Source of the DNA: JAIVJM01 sp035761505 | GTDB lineage: Bacteria > Acidobacteriota > Blastocatellia > Pyrinomonadales > Pyrinomonadaceae | Direction of reading: 5' to 3' | Length of the DNA stretch: 32,037 nucleotides | Assembly (NCBI GenBank): GCA_035761505.1 | Contig: DASTQX010000085.1 | Coordinates: 1 to 32,037, forward strand | Shown here: one piece after another, positions 23,492 through 31,635 of the stretch | How the letters are laid out: every line of letters starts with the position of its first letter | How positions within the stretch are numbered: the stretch's first letter is position 1 | The notes under the pieces: model-generated | The model's input: only the letters and a program-made list of their open reading frames with translations | Database searches by the model: none | Told to the model about the DNA's origin: nothing | Translations under genes and position numbers: made by a program

Positions 23492-25555
23492 GTGCCGAGA
23501 CGCAAGAGCGAAGAGGATAAGAAGGACGGGCCGACTCGCGCGACGACGCCGCCGCCGGGGGATGAGCCGCGCACGGACACGGGCGACTCGCGGGCCGACG
23601 AGGTTCTGGCCGAGACGGTCGTTGACGAGCACGAGCGCGCCTTGCTCGAAAAGACTTGGAGCAACCTGCCCGGCTTCTGGGGCCAACTGACGAGCGTCAA
23701 CCACAAGACCGTCGGCAGCCGCTTCATCACGACCGCCTTCGTCTTCTTCATCCTCGGCGGCATCCTCGCCGTCCTCATGCGCGTCCAGCTCGCGCGCCCC
23801 GAAAACAACTTCCTCGGCCCAGACCTCTACAACCAGATTTTTACGATGCACGGGACAACGATGATGTTTCTGTTCGCCGTGCCCGTGATGGAGGCGATGG
23901 CCGTCTACCTCGTGCCGCTGATGCTGGGAACGCGCAACATCGCCTTCCCGCGCCTGAACGCCTACGGCTACTGGATATACCTGTTCGGCGGCATCATGCT
24001 CTACGTCGCCTTCGTCCTCAACGTCGGGCCGGACGCCGGCTGGTTCTCTTACGTGCCGCTCTCCGGGCCGGAATACAGTCCGGGGAAGCGCGTGGACTTC
24101 TGGGCGCAGCTCATCACCTTCACGGAGGTCTCAGCCTTAGTCGTCGCGACCGAACTCATCACGACCATCTTCAAGTTGAGAGCGCCGGGGATGAGCCTGA
24201 ATCGCATCCCGCTCTACGTCTGGTCGGTGCTCGTGATGGCCTTTATGATCTTCTTCGCGATGCCGACCGTGGCGCTGACGAGTTTGTGCCTGATGCTCGA
24301 CCGGCTCGTCGGCACGCACTTCTTCAACCCGGCGGAGGGCGGCGACCCTATCCTGTGGCAGCACCTCTTCTGGTTCTTCGGCCACCCGGAGGTCTACATC
24401 ATCTTCATCCCGGCGACGGGCTTCGTCTCGGCCATCATCCCGACCTTCGTGCGGCGGCCCATCTTCGGCTACACGGCGCTCGTCCTCTCGCTCGTCTCGA
24501 CCGGCTTCATCGGCTTCGGCCTCTGGGTGCACCACATGTTCGCGGCGGGCCTGCCCGCGATGGGCGAGAGCTTCTTCACGGCGGCGACGATGATGATCGT
24601 TATCCCTTCGGGCATCCAGATTTTTTGCTGGATCGCGACCATCTGGGGCGGGCGGCCAATCTTTAAGACGCCGATGCTGTTCGTCATGGGCTTCTTCTTT
24701 ACCTTCGTCCTCGGCGGGATGACGGGCGTGATGCAGGCGAGCGTGCCGCTCGACTTGCAGGTGCACGACACCTACTTCGTCGTCGCGCACTTCCACTACG
24801 TCCTCATCGGCGGCTCGGTCTTCCCGCTCTTCGGCGCGTTCTACTACTGGATGCCGAAGTTCACCGGGCGGATGATGAGCGAGCGCCTCGGCAAGCTCAA
24901 CTTCTGGCTGATGTTCGTCGGCTTCAACCTGACCTTCTTCCCGATGCATCAGTTGGGACTGAAGGGCATGACGCGGCGCGTCTACACGTATCAGTCGGGC
25001 CTCGGCTGGGCTGAGATGAACCTGCTTGCGACCGCGGGGGGCGTGCTCCTGACTCTGGGCGTGCTCGTCTTCGTCGTCAACTTCTTCAAGAGTCGCCGCA
25101 CGGGCGCGGTGGCGGGCGACAACCCCTGGGGCGCGAGCACGCTCGAATGGGCGACCTCTTCGCCTCCGCCCGTCTACAACTTCCTCCACGTCCCGACCGT
25201 GGCGGGGCGAGACACGCTCTGGACGCAGCCCGATGACCAGCCCGTCGTCACGGGGCTCAGAAGTGATGTGCGGCAGGTGCTCGTCACGAAGGTGCTCGAC
25301 GCCGAGCCCGACCACAAGTCAGAGTTTCCGGAGCCGACCATCTGGCCGCTCTTGGCAGCGCTCGCCACGACCGGCCTCTTCATCAGCACGATCTTTACGC
25401 CGTGGGCCGTGGTCTGGGGCTCGATACCCGTCGCCGTCACGCTCATCGGTTGGTTCTGGCCGAAGAAGAGGCAGGCCGAGGAGCACCCGCCGGAGGAAGT
25501 TAAAGAAAAGATCGGGGAGCAGGCGGCGCTCCGCATCGTGGAGGAAGCCCCGTGA
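23492..25555 (+). CDS. coxA: Cytochrome c oxidase subunit I
   Basis: A 687-residue heme-copper oxidase core. GTG 23492 follows GGGAGG by six bases; GTG 23471, overlapping the coxB stop, is the alternative. A ~60-residue charged N-terminal extension precedes twelve or more membrane helices. Ligands: heme a His in FTMHGTTMMF, CuB His and cross-linked Tyr in GHPEVYIIF, CuB His pair in WVHHMF, heme a3 and heme a His in HDTYFVVAHFHYV. The Glu of GHPEVY indicates the A1 class with a D-channel proton path. A C-terminal extension has two further hydrophobic spans (IWPLLAALATTGLF, AVVWGSIPVAVTLIGWF), as in fused caa3 forms. It reduces O2 to water and pumps protons. Confidence 0.96.
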   Translation: MPRRKSEEDKKDGPTRATTPPPGDEPRTDTGDSRADEVLAETVVDEHERALLEKTWSNLPGFWGQLTSVNHKTVGSRFITTAFVFFILGGILAVLMRVQLARPENNFLGPDLYNQIFTMHGTTMMFLFAVPVMEAMAVYLVPLMLGTRNIAFPRLNAYGYWIYLFGGIMLYVAFVLNVGPDAGWFSYVPLSGPEYSPGKRVDFWAQLITFTEVSALVVATELITTIFKLRAPGMSLNRIPLYVWSVLVMAFMIFFAMPTVALTSLCLMLDRLVGTHFFNPAEGGDPILWQHLFWFFGHPEVYIIFIPATGFVSAIIPTFVRRPIFGYTALVLSLVSTGFIGFGLWVHHMFAAGLPAMGESFFTAATMMIVIPSGIQIFCWIATIWGGRPIFKTPMLFVMGFFFTFVLGGMTGVMQASVPLDLQVHDTYFVVAHFHYVLIGGSVFPLFGAFYYWMPKFTGRMMSERLGKLNFWLMFVGFNLTFFPMHQLGLKGMTRRVYTYQSGLGWAEMNLLATAGGVLLTLGVLVFVVNFFKSRRTGAVAGDNPWGASTLEWATSSPPPVYNFLHVPTVAGRDTLWTQPDDQPVVTGLRSDVRQVLVTKVLDAEPDHKSEFPEPTIWPLLAALATTGLFISTIFTPWAVVWGSIPVAVTLIGWFWPKKRQAEEHPPEEVKEKIGEQAALRIVEEAP

Positions 25556-26157
25556 GCGCGCGCCGCACGATAGACGTTTCCGAGTTGCCGACCTACGCCT
25601 TCGGCCACCGCCCGCTGACGTGGTGGTGCACGATGAGCATGATCCTGATGGAGGGCACGATGTTCGTCGTGCTCCTCGTCTCTTACTTCTTCCTGCGGAC
25701 GCGCGTGCCGGACTGGCCGCCGGGGCCGACGAGCCCGCCCGACCTCTTCTGGGGGACGGTCAACACCCTCGTCATCCTCGCGAGCTGCGTCCCGAACTAC
25801 TTCGCCGAGAAGGCGGCCAAGCGTTTAGACCTCCGCCGCGTGCGCCTCTGGATGATCGTGACGCTCGCCTTCGCGGTCGTGTTCGCTGTCGTCCGCGTCT
25901 ACGAGTTCCGGGCGCTGAATTGCAGCTACGACCAGAACGCCTACGGCTCCATCGTCTGGCTGAACATGGGCTTTCACACGGCGCATCTGCTGACGGACAT
26001 GGTGGACACGGTCGTGCTCATCGCGCTGATGTTCATCGGGCCGGTCGAGGGCAAGCGCTTCGTGGACGTTTCCGAGAACGGCATGTACTGGTACTTCGTC
26101 GTCGCGATGTGGCTGCCGCTCTACGCGGTCATTTACCTCGCGCCGCGCTTCATGTGA
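25552..26157 (+). CDS. coxC: Cytochrome c oxidase subunit III
   Basis: A 201-residue membrane protein starting at GTG 25552, overlapping the coxA stop by four bases. It has about five hydrophobic spans; TWWCTMSMILMEGTMFVVLL, the WGTVNTLVILASC span, and GFHTAHLLTDMVDT followed by MYWYFVVAMWLPLYAVIYL match the heme-copper oxidase subunit III fold. It stabilises subunit I and the proton-uptake path. It follows the usual B-A-C order and leads into the assembly genes. Confidence 0.93.
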   Translation: MSARRTIDVSELPTYAFGHRPLTWWCTMSMILMEGTMFVVLLVSYFFLRTRVPDWPPGPTSPPDLFWGTVNTLVILASCVPNYFAEKAAKRLDLRRVRLWMIVTLAFAVVFAVVRVYEFRALNCSYDQNAYGSIVWLNMGFHTAHLLTDMVDTVVLIALMFIGPVEGKRFVDVSENGMYWYFVVAMWLPLYAVIYLAPRFM

Positions 26158-26173
26158 GGTAAGGGTTTCCGAA

Positions 26174-26551
26174 GTGGGCTCCGACGCCGTCAAAGATTTC
26201 AAGGAGGGCGCAGCGCCCGCGGCACTGTGGGCCGGAGTGCTCGCGGGGCCGCTGGCCGCGCTCACGCAGTTGCAGGTCAACTACGCGCTCGTGCTGTGGG
26301 CGTGCGGCGCGGGGCGCGAATGGGCCTTGCATCTGGTGGCGCTCCTTGCGCTCGTCGTGACGGTCGGCGCGGGGCTGCTCTCCGGGCGCAACTGGCGGCG
26401 CGCGGGCGGCAGTTGGGAAGATGAGGGGGCGGGAATCATCCCGCGCAGTAGCTTCATGGCCGCCGTCGGCGTCCTGATTAGCGTCCTGACCGCGCTCGTC
26501 GTCGTCGCGCAGTGGCTTCCCATTTTCGTTTATGGCCCGTGTGAAAGATGA
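26174..26551 (+). CDS. Small three-span membrane protein of the oxidase operon
   Basis: A 125-residue protein from GTG 26174, with GGTAAGGG upstream. Three hydrophobic spans are visible (about 17-44, 50-72, 93-120), the last ending FVYGPCER. I do not recognise a named family. The position between coxC and ctaG, with four-base overlap to ctaG, suggests an accessory or assembly subunit; a subunit IV-like role is possible but not shown by any motif. Confidence 0.7.
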   Translation: MGSDAVKDFKEGAAPAALWAGVLAGPLAALTQLQVNYALVLWACGAGREWALHLVALLALVVTVGAGLLSGRNWRRAGGSWEDEGAGIIPRSSFMAAVGVLISVLTALVVVAQWLPIFVYGPCER

Positions 26552-27534
26552 AGGCAGAAGGCAAAAGGCGGAAGGCAAAAGTAAAGACGGAGGCGCGCCA
26601 GAGTTTTGTCCCCTGTCTCCTTTCTTTTGCCTTTGGCCTTTTTACTTTTGATTTCGCTTCGGCGCACGACGGGAAGCCGCACAAGGTCGGCGATCTCATT
26701 TACACATGGGGGTTAGACCCGCTGGTCGTCGCGGGGCTCGCGCTCTCAGGCTGGCTCTACGTGCGGGGCGTGAGGAGGCTCTGGCGCGGGGCCGGGAGAG
26801 GGGGCGGGATTCGACGCTGGGAGGCTTGGGCTTACGCGGGCGGGTGGCTCGCGCTCTTCGTCGCGCTCGTGAGCCCTCTGCACCCTCTGGGCGAGGTGCT
26901 CTTCTCGGCGCACATGACGCAGCACGAAGTCCTGATGCTCGTCGCCGCGCCGCTCGTCGTGCTGGGCCGCCCGGTGGTCGCGTTCTTGTGGGCATTGCCC
27001 GTCGGCGCGGCGCGGCGAGTCGGGGGGTGGGGCAAGGCCGCGTGGTTTCAGCGCCTCTGGCGCGCGTTGACGAACCCGCTCGCGGCGTGGAGCCTGCACG
27101 CCGTCGCGCTGTGGGTCTGGCACGCGCCCGCGTTGTTCGAGGCGACGCTCCGCAGCGACCTCGTGCACACGCTGCAACACGTCTGCTTCCTCGGCTCGGC
27201 GCTCCTCTTCTGGTGGGCGCTCATCCACGGGCCACAGGGGTTGATGGGTTACGGGACGGCGGTGCTCTACCTCTTCACGACTTCGGTGCACAGCGGCGTG
27301 CTCGGCGCGCTCATCACGTTCGCGCGGGGGGTTCTGTATCCCGCTTACAACGAGACCACGCGGTCTTGGGGGCTTTCGGCCCTCGAAGACCAGCAACTCG
27401 GCGGGCTCATCATGTGGGTTCCGGCGGGGCTGGTCTACATCTTAGCCGGGCTCGCCCTCTGCGCGGGCTGGATGCGCGAGTCTGAGCGGAGGGTTCTGAA
27501 GCGCGAGGGCGCGGCGGCGCGGGCCGAGACGTGA
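26548..27534 (+). CDS. ctaG: Cytochrome c oxidase assembly protein, CtaG (caa3 type)
   Basis: A 328-residue polytopic membrane protein whose ATG overlaps the previous stop (ATGA). The first ~40 residues come from a purine/pyrimidine inverted repeat and form a basic n-region plus a hydrophobic stretch (LLSFAFGLFTFDFASA) that looks like a signal peptide. The body has about seven spans with family marks HMTQHEVLMLVAAPLVVLG, WVWHAPALFEATL and LQHVCFLGSALLFWW; the His-rich positions may handle copper. Caa3-type CtaG proteins are needed for CuB-site assembly in Bacillus-like oxidases. Its place directly after coxBAC agrees. Confidence 0.92.
   Translation: MKAEGKRRKAKVKTEARQSFVPCLLSFAFGLFTFDFASAHDGKPHKVGDLIYTWGLDPLVVAGLALSGWLYVRGVRRLWRGAGRGGGIRRWEAWAYAGGWLALFVALVSPLHPLGEVLFSAHMTQHEVLMLVAAPLVVLGRPVVAFLWALPVGAARRVGGWGKAAWFQRLWRALTNPLAAWSLHAVALWVWHAPALFEATLRSDLVHTLQHVCFLGSALLFWWALIHGPQGLMGYGTAVLYLFTTSVHSGVLGALITFARGVLYPAYNETTRSWGLSALEDQQLGGLIMWVPAGLVYILAGLALCAGWMRESERRVLKREGAAARAET
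26550..26651. repeat. Purine-rich inverted repeat covering the ctaG start
   Basis: Left arm 26551-26592 contains AAGGCAAAAGGCGG-type units; right arm 26603-26651 carries their reverse complement (TTTTGCCTTTGGCC). The centre is GC-rich. Its build matches the repeat at 22381-22485, and the GGCAAAA unit resembles the short tandem heptamers known from cyanobacterial genomes. Confidence 0.65.
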
Positions 27535-27547
27535 CGGGAGTTCAGGG

Positions 27548-27976
27548 GTGAGGTTTGCGAGGCGGATGCTAAACGGGCGCGGAGCGGGAGAGAGGGTCAA
27601 GCTGTTCGCGGCGGGCGCGTTCGCGGCGGTGCTCTTCGCCGTCGCGTCCTGCGGGGGCGGAGGAGAGGCCGAGCGCGCGGCGGCGCGGATGACGGGCGGC
27701 GACCCCGCGCGCGGTCGTGCGAAGATTGGTCACTACGGTTGCCACACGTGCCACACGATCCCCGGCATCGAAGGGGCCGACTCGCTCGTCGGCCCGCCGC
27801 TGGACAGAATCGCAAGCCGCACGTACATCGCGGGCGTCCTGACGAACTCGCCGGACAACATGATCCGCTGGCTCCGAGACCCGCACGCGGTTGACCCTCT
27901 GACCGCCATGCCAACTCTCGGCGTCGGCGAGCAGGACGCGCGCGACATCGCCAGTTACCTCTACACGTTGAAATAG
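27548..27976 (+). CDS. Small c-type cytochrome (lipoprotein)
   Basis: A 142-residue protein from GTG 27548. A lipoprotein signal (AAVLFAVASCGGGG) precedes one cytochrome c domain with heme motif CHTCH (GHYGCHTCHTIPG), VGPPLDRIASR, and the ligand Met of TAMPTLGV, ending in the helix DIASYLYTLK. It is 13 bases after ctaG and is the third heme c domain of the operon. It probably shuttles electrons into CuA or acts as a supplementary oxidase subunit. Confidence 0.9.
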   Translation: MRFARRMLNGRGAGERVKLFAAGAFAAVLFAVASCGGGGEAERAAARMTGGDPARGRAKIGHYGCHTCHTIPGIEGADSLVGPPLDRIASRTYIAGVLTNSPDNMIRWLRDPHAVDPLTAMPTLGVGEQDARDIASYLYTLK

Positions 27977-28062
27977 CGCGAGTGCCGGGTGCACTTCCGC
28001 TCTCGCAGCCGGGGCGATCTTGCGCGAGAAAGGGGAGGACGTTTGACGGCGCGTGGGGGCTG

Positions 28063-29067
28063 ATGACGAAAAGAAACACCGTGAGTCTGTTATTCACCTG
28101 CGCGCTCGCCGTGGCGCTCTTCTGCGCCTGCTCGGCGCGGCCACGCGGGCCGCTCGCCTACGTCACGAACGAGCGCGACGGCACGATCACGGTCATTGAT
28201 ACGGCGACGGACGAGGTGTTCTCCACCATCCGTGTCGGGGCGAGGCCGCGCGGCGTTCGCCTGAGTCCCGACGGCAGCCGCGTGTACGCCGCTTTGAGCA
28301 CTCCTTCGGGGAAGGATTACGACGCCGCAGAGAATAAGATCGCGGCGATTGATGTCGAGAGCGGCGAGGTGGTGGAGAAGTATGAAGTCGGCTCCGACCC
28401 CGAACAGCTCGCCGTCAGCCTCGACGGCGCGCGCCTCTACGCCTCGAACGAGGACGCGGGGACGGCCTCGGTGACGGACGTGGACACCGGACGACTCCTC
28501 GCCACGCTCGTCGTCGGCATCGAGCCGGAAGGCGTCACCATCAGCCCCGAAGGGCGCTGGGTCTATGTGACCGCCGAGACGAGTAACACCGTCTCCGTCA
28601 TTGACACGCGGGAGAACCGTGTCGTCCAGACCTTCATGGTCGGCGCGCGGCCCCGTGATACGGCGTTTTCGCCGGACGGCGCGCGCGCCTACGTGACCGC
28701 CGAGATCGGGCGCATCGTCTCCGTCGTAGACACCGGCGCACACAGGGTCATCCACAACTTCAGAGTCCCCGGAACGGGGAACGTCAAGCCGATGGGAATC
28801 GTCGTCTCTAATGATGGGCGGCGCATCTACGTCGCCACGGGCAGGGGGAACACCGTCGTCGTGTTCGACGCCGTGAGCTTCGAGGTTCTGGCGACCATCC
28901 CCGTCGGCCAGCGCGTCTGGGGCTTGGCCGTCACGCCCGACGGCAAAAAGCTCTACGCCGCCAACAGCCTCTCCAACGAAGTCTCGGTGATAGACACGCA
29001 GACGAACCGCGTGTTGAAGAACATCAAGGCCGGAGACGGCCCGTGGGGCATCGCGATTGAACGCTAA
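28063..29067 (+). CDS. PQQ-associated YVTN beta-propeller protein (lipoprotein)
   Basis: A 334-residue protein. ATG 28063 gives a sensible lipoprotein signal (VALFCACSA); the longer frame from 27982 has an unlike-protein N-terminus. It then shows seven repeats of the type YVTNERDGTITVIDTATDEV, VGARPRGVRLSPDG, spaced about 42 residues, the YVTN/seven-bladed propeller. It resembles the family named PQQ-dependent catabolism-associated beta-propeller protein, found next to quinoprotein alcohol dehydrogenases, whose biochemical role is not established. It ends the operon that starts with xoxF. Confidence 0.85.
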   Translation: MTKRNTVSLLFTCALAVALFCACSARPRGPLAYVTNERDGTITVIDTATDEVFSTIRVGARPRGVRLSPDGSRVYAALSTPSGKDYDAAENKIAAIDVESGEVVEKYEVGSDPEQLAVSLDGARLYASNEDAGTASVTDVDTGRLLATLVVGIEPEGVTISPEGRWVYVTAETSNTVSVIDTRENRVVQTFMVGARPRDTAFSPDGARAYVTAEIGRIVSVVDTGAHRVIHNFRVPGTGNVKPMGIVVSNDGRRIYVATGRGNTVVVFDAVSFEVLATIPVGQRVWGLAVTPDGKKLYAANSLSNEVSVIDTQTNRVLKNIKAGDGPWGIAIER

Positions 29068-29077
29068 AAACCGGCGG

Positions 29078-29094
29078 CGGCTCGCCGAGAGCCG
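29078..29094 (+). terminator. Weak hairpin at the end of the oxidase operon
   Basis: CGGCTC and GAGCCG form a six-pair stem with a five-base loop 11 bases past the propeller stop codon. No T-run follows. It sits where a terminator is expected between converging transcription units. Confidence 0.3.
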
Positions 29095-29118
29095 GGAGCA
29101 GGTTTCAGACTTCCACGC

Positions 29119-30598
29119 TCAGTCCGTCGCCAGCATGTTCGACACCTGATATTCCGCCGTCCCCGCCATCGTCGCCGGCACGGACGCGACTTCCAGCACG
29201 CGCTGCTCCTCCCGCCCCAAGGCTTCGACGACCCAGCTGCCGCGCACGAAGTAGGCCGTTCCGCCTTCGTCGAGATGGCGTTTAATCAAAAGATGGTTTT
29301 CGTGGACGGAGAAGTAGACGACCCTCTTCTCGCCATCGGCGACGCGCGGAATCTCCAAAAGGCGCGACGCCTCTTCGTCGTCGGCGTTCAAGATGAGAGT
29401 CCCGCCGTCGCGCACGCGCTCCGCGACGAGCGACTTGATGTAGACGAGGTCGTCCAGAGTCTCGATGCCGTCCTGCCCGATGCGGTCGGGACGGATGTTG
29501 GTTATTACGGCGATGTCAGACCAGTCGTAGCCCAAGCCCCGCCGCGTGATGCCGCCGCGCGCCGTCGCCGGTCACGCCGCAGGGCGTGCGCTCGCTCGCC
29601 GCGACCATCTCGCCCCCGACGACGAGCACGCGGTAGTTGCGCCCCTCGAATAACTCTTCGACGAGCACGTGCCGTGAATACTCGCGCGCGATGCGGAAAG
29701 CGAGCAGGACTTCTTCGGGCGTCGAGAGGTTGAGAGAGACGCCGAGACCCTGCCGCCCGTCCGGAGGCTTGACGACCACGGGCGCGCCTACGCTTCTGAG
29801 CGCGGCCAGCGCTTCTTCCTCCGTCTCGACGACCACGCCGCGCGGGACGGGGATCGAGACCTGTTCGAGCATTCGCTTCGTCAACTCCTTGTCTCCGGCG
29901 ATCTCGACTCCGACGGCGCTCGTGCGGTCGCACATCGCGGCTTGGATGAAGCGGTGGTGCGTGCCGTAGCCGAGTTGGACGAGGCTGTCCGGCCCGACGC
30001 GGAAGGCGGGGATGTTGCGGCGCTCGGCGGCTTCGACGATGGCGCGCGTGCTCGGCCCCAACTCGTGGCGGGCGACGAAGCGGCGCGCCTCACGCAACTT
30101 CTCTTCGAGTGGGTAAGCCTCGCTGTTGATGAGCGCCTCGACCAGCTCGACGGCGACCCGCACGAGCTATTCCATCGCCTTCTCCGCCTTGTACTCGACG
30201 ACGACGTTGTAGACGCCGGGCGTGCCCGCGTAGCGCGTCTTGCCGTGCGAGACGGGCACGCCCGCCGGGTTCGTCAGCTCAAGCGCGACGTGCTCGACGA
30301 CGTGGTCGAAGTAAGTGCCTTCCCGGAGGCGTTCGACGAAGCCGCCCCGGCGGCCTTTCGAGCAGGTGTGCTCGTGGAGGCCGGGCAGCAGTTCGAGCAA
30401 GCGTTCGTCGAAGCGAGACTATCGCGTCAGTTGAGATGACGCAGAAAAAGGCAGCAGTTCGAGCAAGCGTTCGTCGAAGCCTTCAAGCTCTCGGCTCTCC
30501 CGTTCGGCGAGGTCTTCGAGGTCGAGCCTCATCAGGAGGGCAGGGCGGTAGGTGTAGACGTTCGGCCCGGTGAGGGTGCAGATTCTCTCGATTCTCAT
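29119..30598 (-). pseudogene. cphA: Decayed cyanophycin synthetase
   Basis: The start ATG at 30598 (AAGGGA upstream, 47 bases after cphB) gives MRIERICTLTGPNVYTYRPA, the cyanophycin synthetase N-terminus. The ATP-grasp part continues in the same frame to about 29565 (PLEEKLREARR, GVEIAGDKELTKRML, VVVKPPDGRQG). Damage: a 66-bp in-frame insertion with a TAG at about 30417; a second TAG at 30167-30169 where EYLV is expected; then a jump at about 29560 from VTGDG directly to ARGGITRRGLGYDW of the Mur-ligase-like domain, with a frame change. That jump loses the rest of the ATP-grasp domain and the Mur-type P-loop. The remaining Mur part (VITNIRPDRIGQDGIETLDD) stops at 29119 near SNMLATD, without the C-terminus. 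It cannot make a working enzyme that polymerises Asp and Arg. Confidence 0.9.
30384..30480. repeat. 31-bp direct repeat flanking a 35-bp insert in cphA
   Basis: Identical 31-base copies at 30384-30414 and 30450-30480 enclose 35 foreign bases (30415-30449). The insert holds inverted arms GCGTCA (30424-30429) and TGACGC (30437-30442) and a run of five A (T on the gene strand). The net gain is 66 bp, in frame, but the insert brings a TAG. Confidence 0.85.
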
Positions 30599-30645
30599 CA
30601 CTTTCCCTTGTTCGTTTAGGAGCGCTTCCCCGCGGAGTCTGCATC

Positions 30646-31479
30646 TCAAACCCTGTTCTTCTTCGGAGTCTTATTGTCTTCGGGGACATGGGGCTCGCGG
30701 TTGCCGAGGTCGAACCTGTACCCGGCTGGCAGCACGTGAACGCTCACGTTGTAGAGGGCGAGCCCTTCGCACTCCCCGGCGTAAGGCAGGTTGGTGTAAC
30801 TCATCGCGCCCGCGTCCATGACCGTCACCGCGCCCTCGCCGATCACCTCGAACTCGTTCCCTTCGACGACAAGCGCGGTGTTCTCGTCATTCCCCAGCCC
30901 AAGGTCTTGCGGGTAGTGCGCGACCGCCGTGAGCAATCTCCCGTGGCGGCCCCGCTGTGAGAAGTGCGTGTCAATCATCGCCCCGACGAGCAAGTCCATG
31001 CCCGGCCCGATCCTCACGGCCTCGACGCGCGGATTCTCTTCGGCACCCCCGCCGACGATCATCGAGTTCGACATCATCGCCGCGCCCGCGCTCGTCCCCC
31101 CGATGAGCAAGCCCTTCGCGTGGCGCTCGTGGATGAGCTTCTGCATCTCCGGGCCGCCCATCAGGGAGGTGATGTGGAGCTGGTCGCCGCCGGTGAAGTA
31201 AAGCGCGGTCGCCCGCCTGATCTTCTCAAGCGCCTCTGGCTCCCCCGCATCCTCGCGCGCGGATACGTCCACCGCCTCCGTCTCGTCCACGCCGAGACGC
31301 CGGAAGACGCTCTTGTATTCGCGCCCCGCTTCGGCGGGGTGGTCGGTCGCCACCGTCATCACTACAATGCGCGCCTTCGCCCCCTTTGCGAGCCGGACGA
31401 ACCCCTTGAGGATGACGCAATCGCCCTCCTTGTCCTCCGAGCCGCCAACGGCGGCCAGCCTGCCGCGTGCCCCGCTCAT
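30646..31479 (-). CDS. cphB: Cyanophycinase
   Basis: A 277-residue serine exopeptidase of the S51-like class. It opens RLAAVGGSEDKEGDCVIL, has ATALYFTGGDQLHITSLMGG, and the nucleophile elbow GGTSAGAAMMSN, with the conserved DTHFSQRGRHGRL segment. It releases beta-Asp-Arg dipeptides from cyanophycin. The reading frame is complete and close to the usual ~270-290 residues. ATG 31479 has GGGAGG and AGGG upstream. It is the first gene of a two-gene unit whose second gene, cphA, is broken. Confidence 0.93.
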   Translation of the reverse strand: MSGARGRLAAVGGSEDKEGDCVILKGFVRLAKGAKARIVVMTVATDHPAEAGREYKSVFRRLGVDETEAVDVSAREDAGEPEALEKIRRATALYFTGGDQLHITSLMGGPEMQKLIHERHAKGLLIGGTSAGAAMMSNSMIVGGGAEENPRVEAVRIGPGMDLLVGAMIDTHFSQRGRHGRLLTAVAHYPQDLGLGNDENTALVVEGNEFEVIGEGAVTVMDAGAMSYTNLPYAGECEGLALYNVSVHVLPAGYRFDLGNREPHVPEDNKTPKKNRV

Positions 31480-31635
31480 CCCGACCCTGGCCTCCCAAAC
31501 CTCGCGCTCGCCAAAGCCGCCCGCGCCGCACCCTCAGAGCTTAAAAGTCGCCCGACACAACTCCCTCTGATCCGCCGCCAGCGGAGGGCGGCGGGGGCGT
31601 TTAAATCTAATGTCATGTGGGGGAAACACCTTATA

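Noticed and set aside
24137..25315. Long minus-strand open frame (392 codons) opposite coxA
   Set aside because: Its composition is almost only Arg, Asp, Glu, His and Val, and it lies opposite the heme- and copper-ligand segments of subunit I. Not a gene.
30167..30598. UAG recoding in cphA, since both in-frame stops are TAG
   Set aside because: One TAG lies in an obvious insertion, and the gene also has a frameshift, a large deletion and a lost C-terminus. Simple decay explains all of it; I saw no other in-frame TAG in the intact genes of the window.
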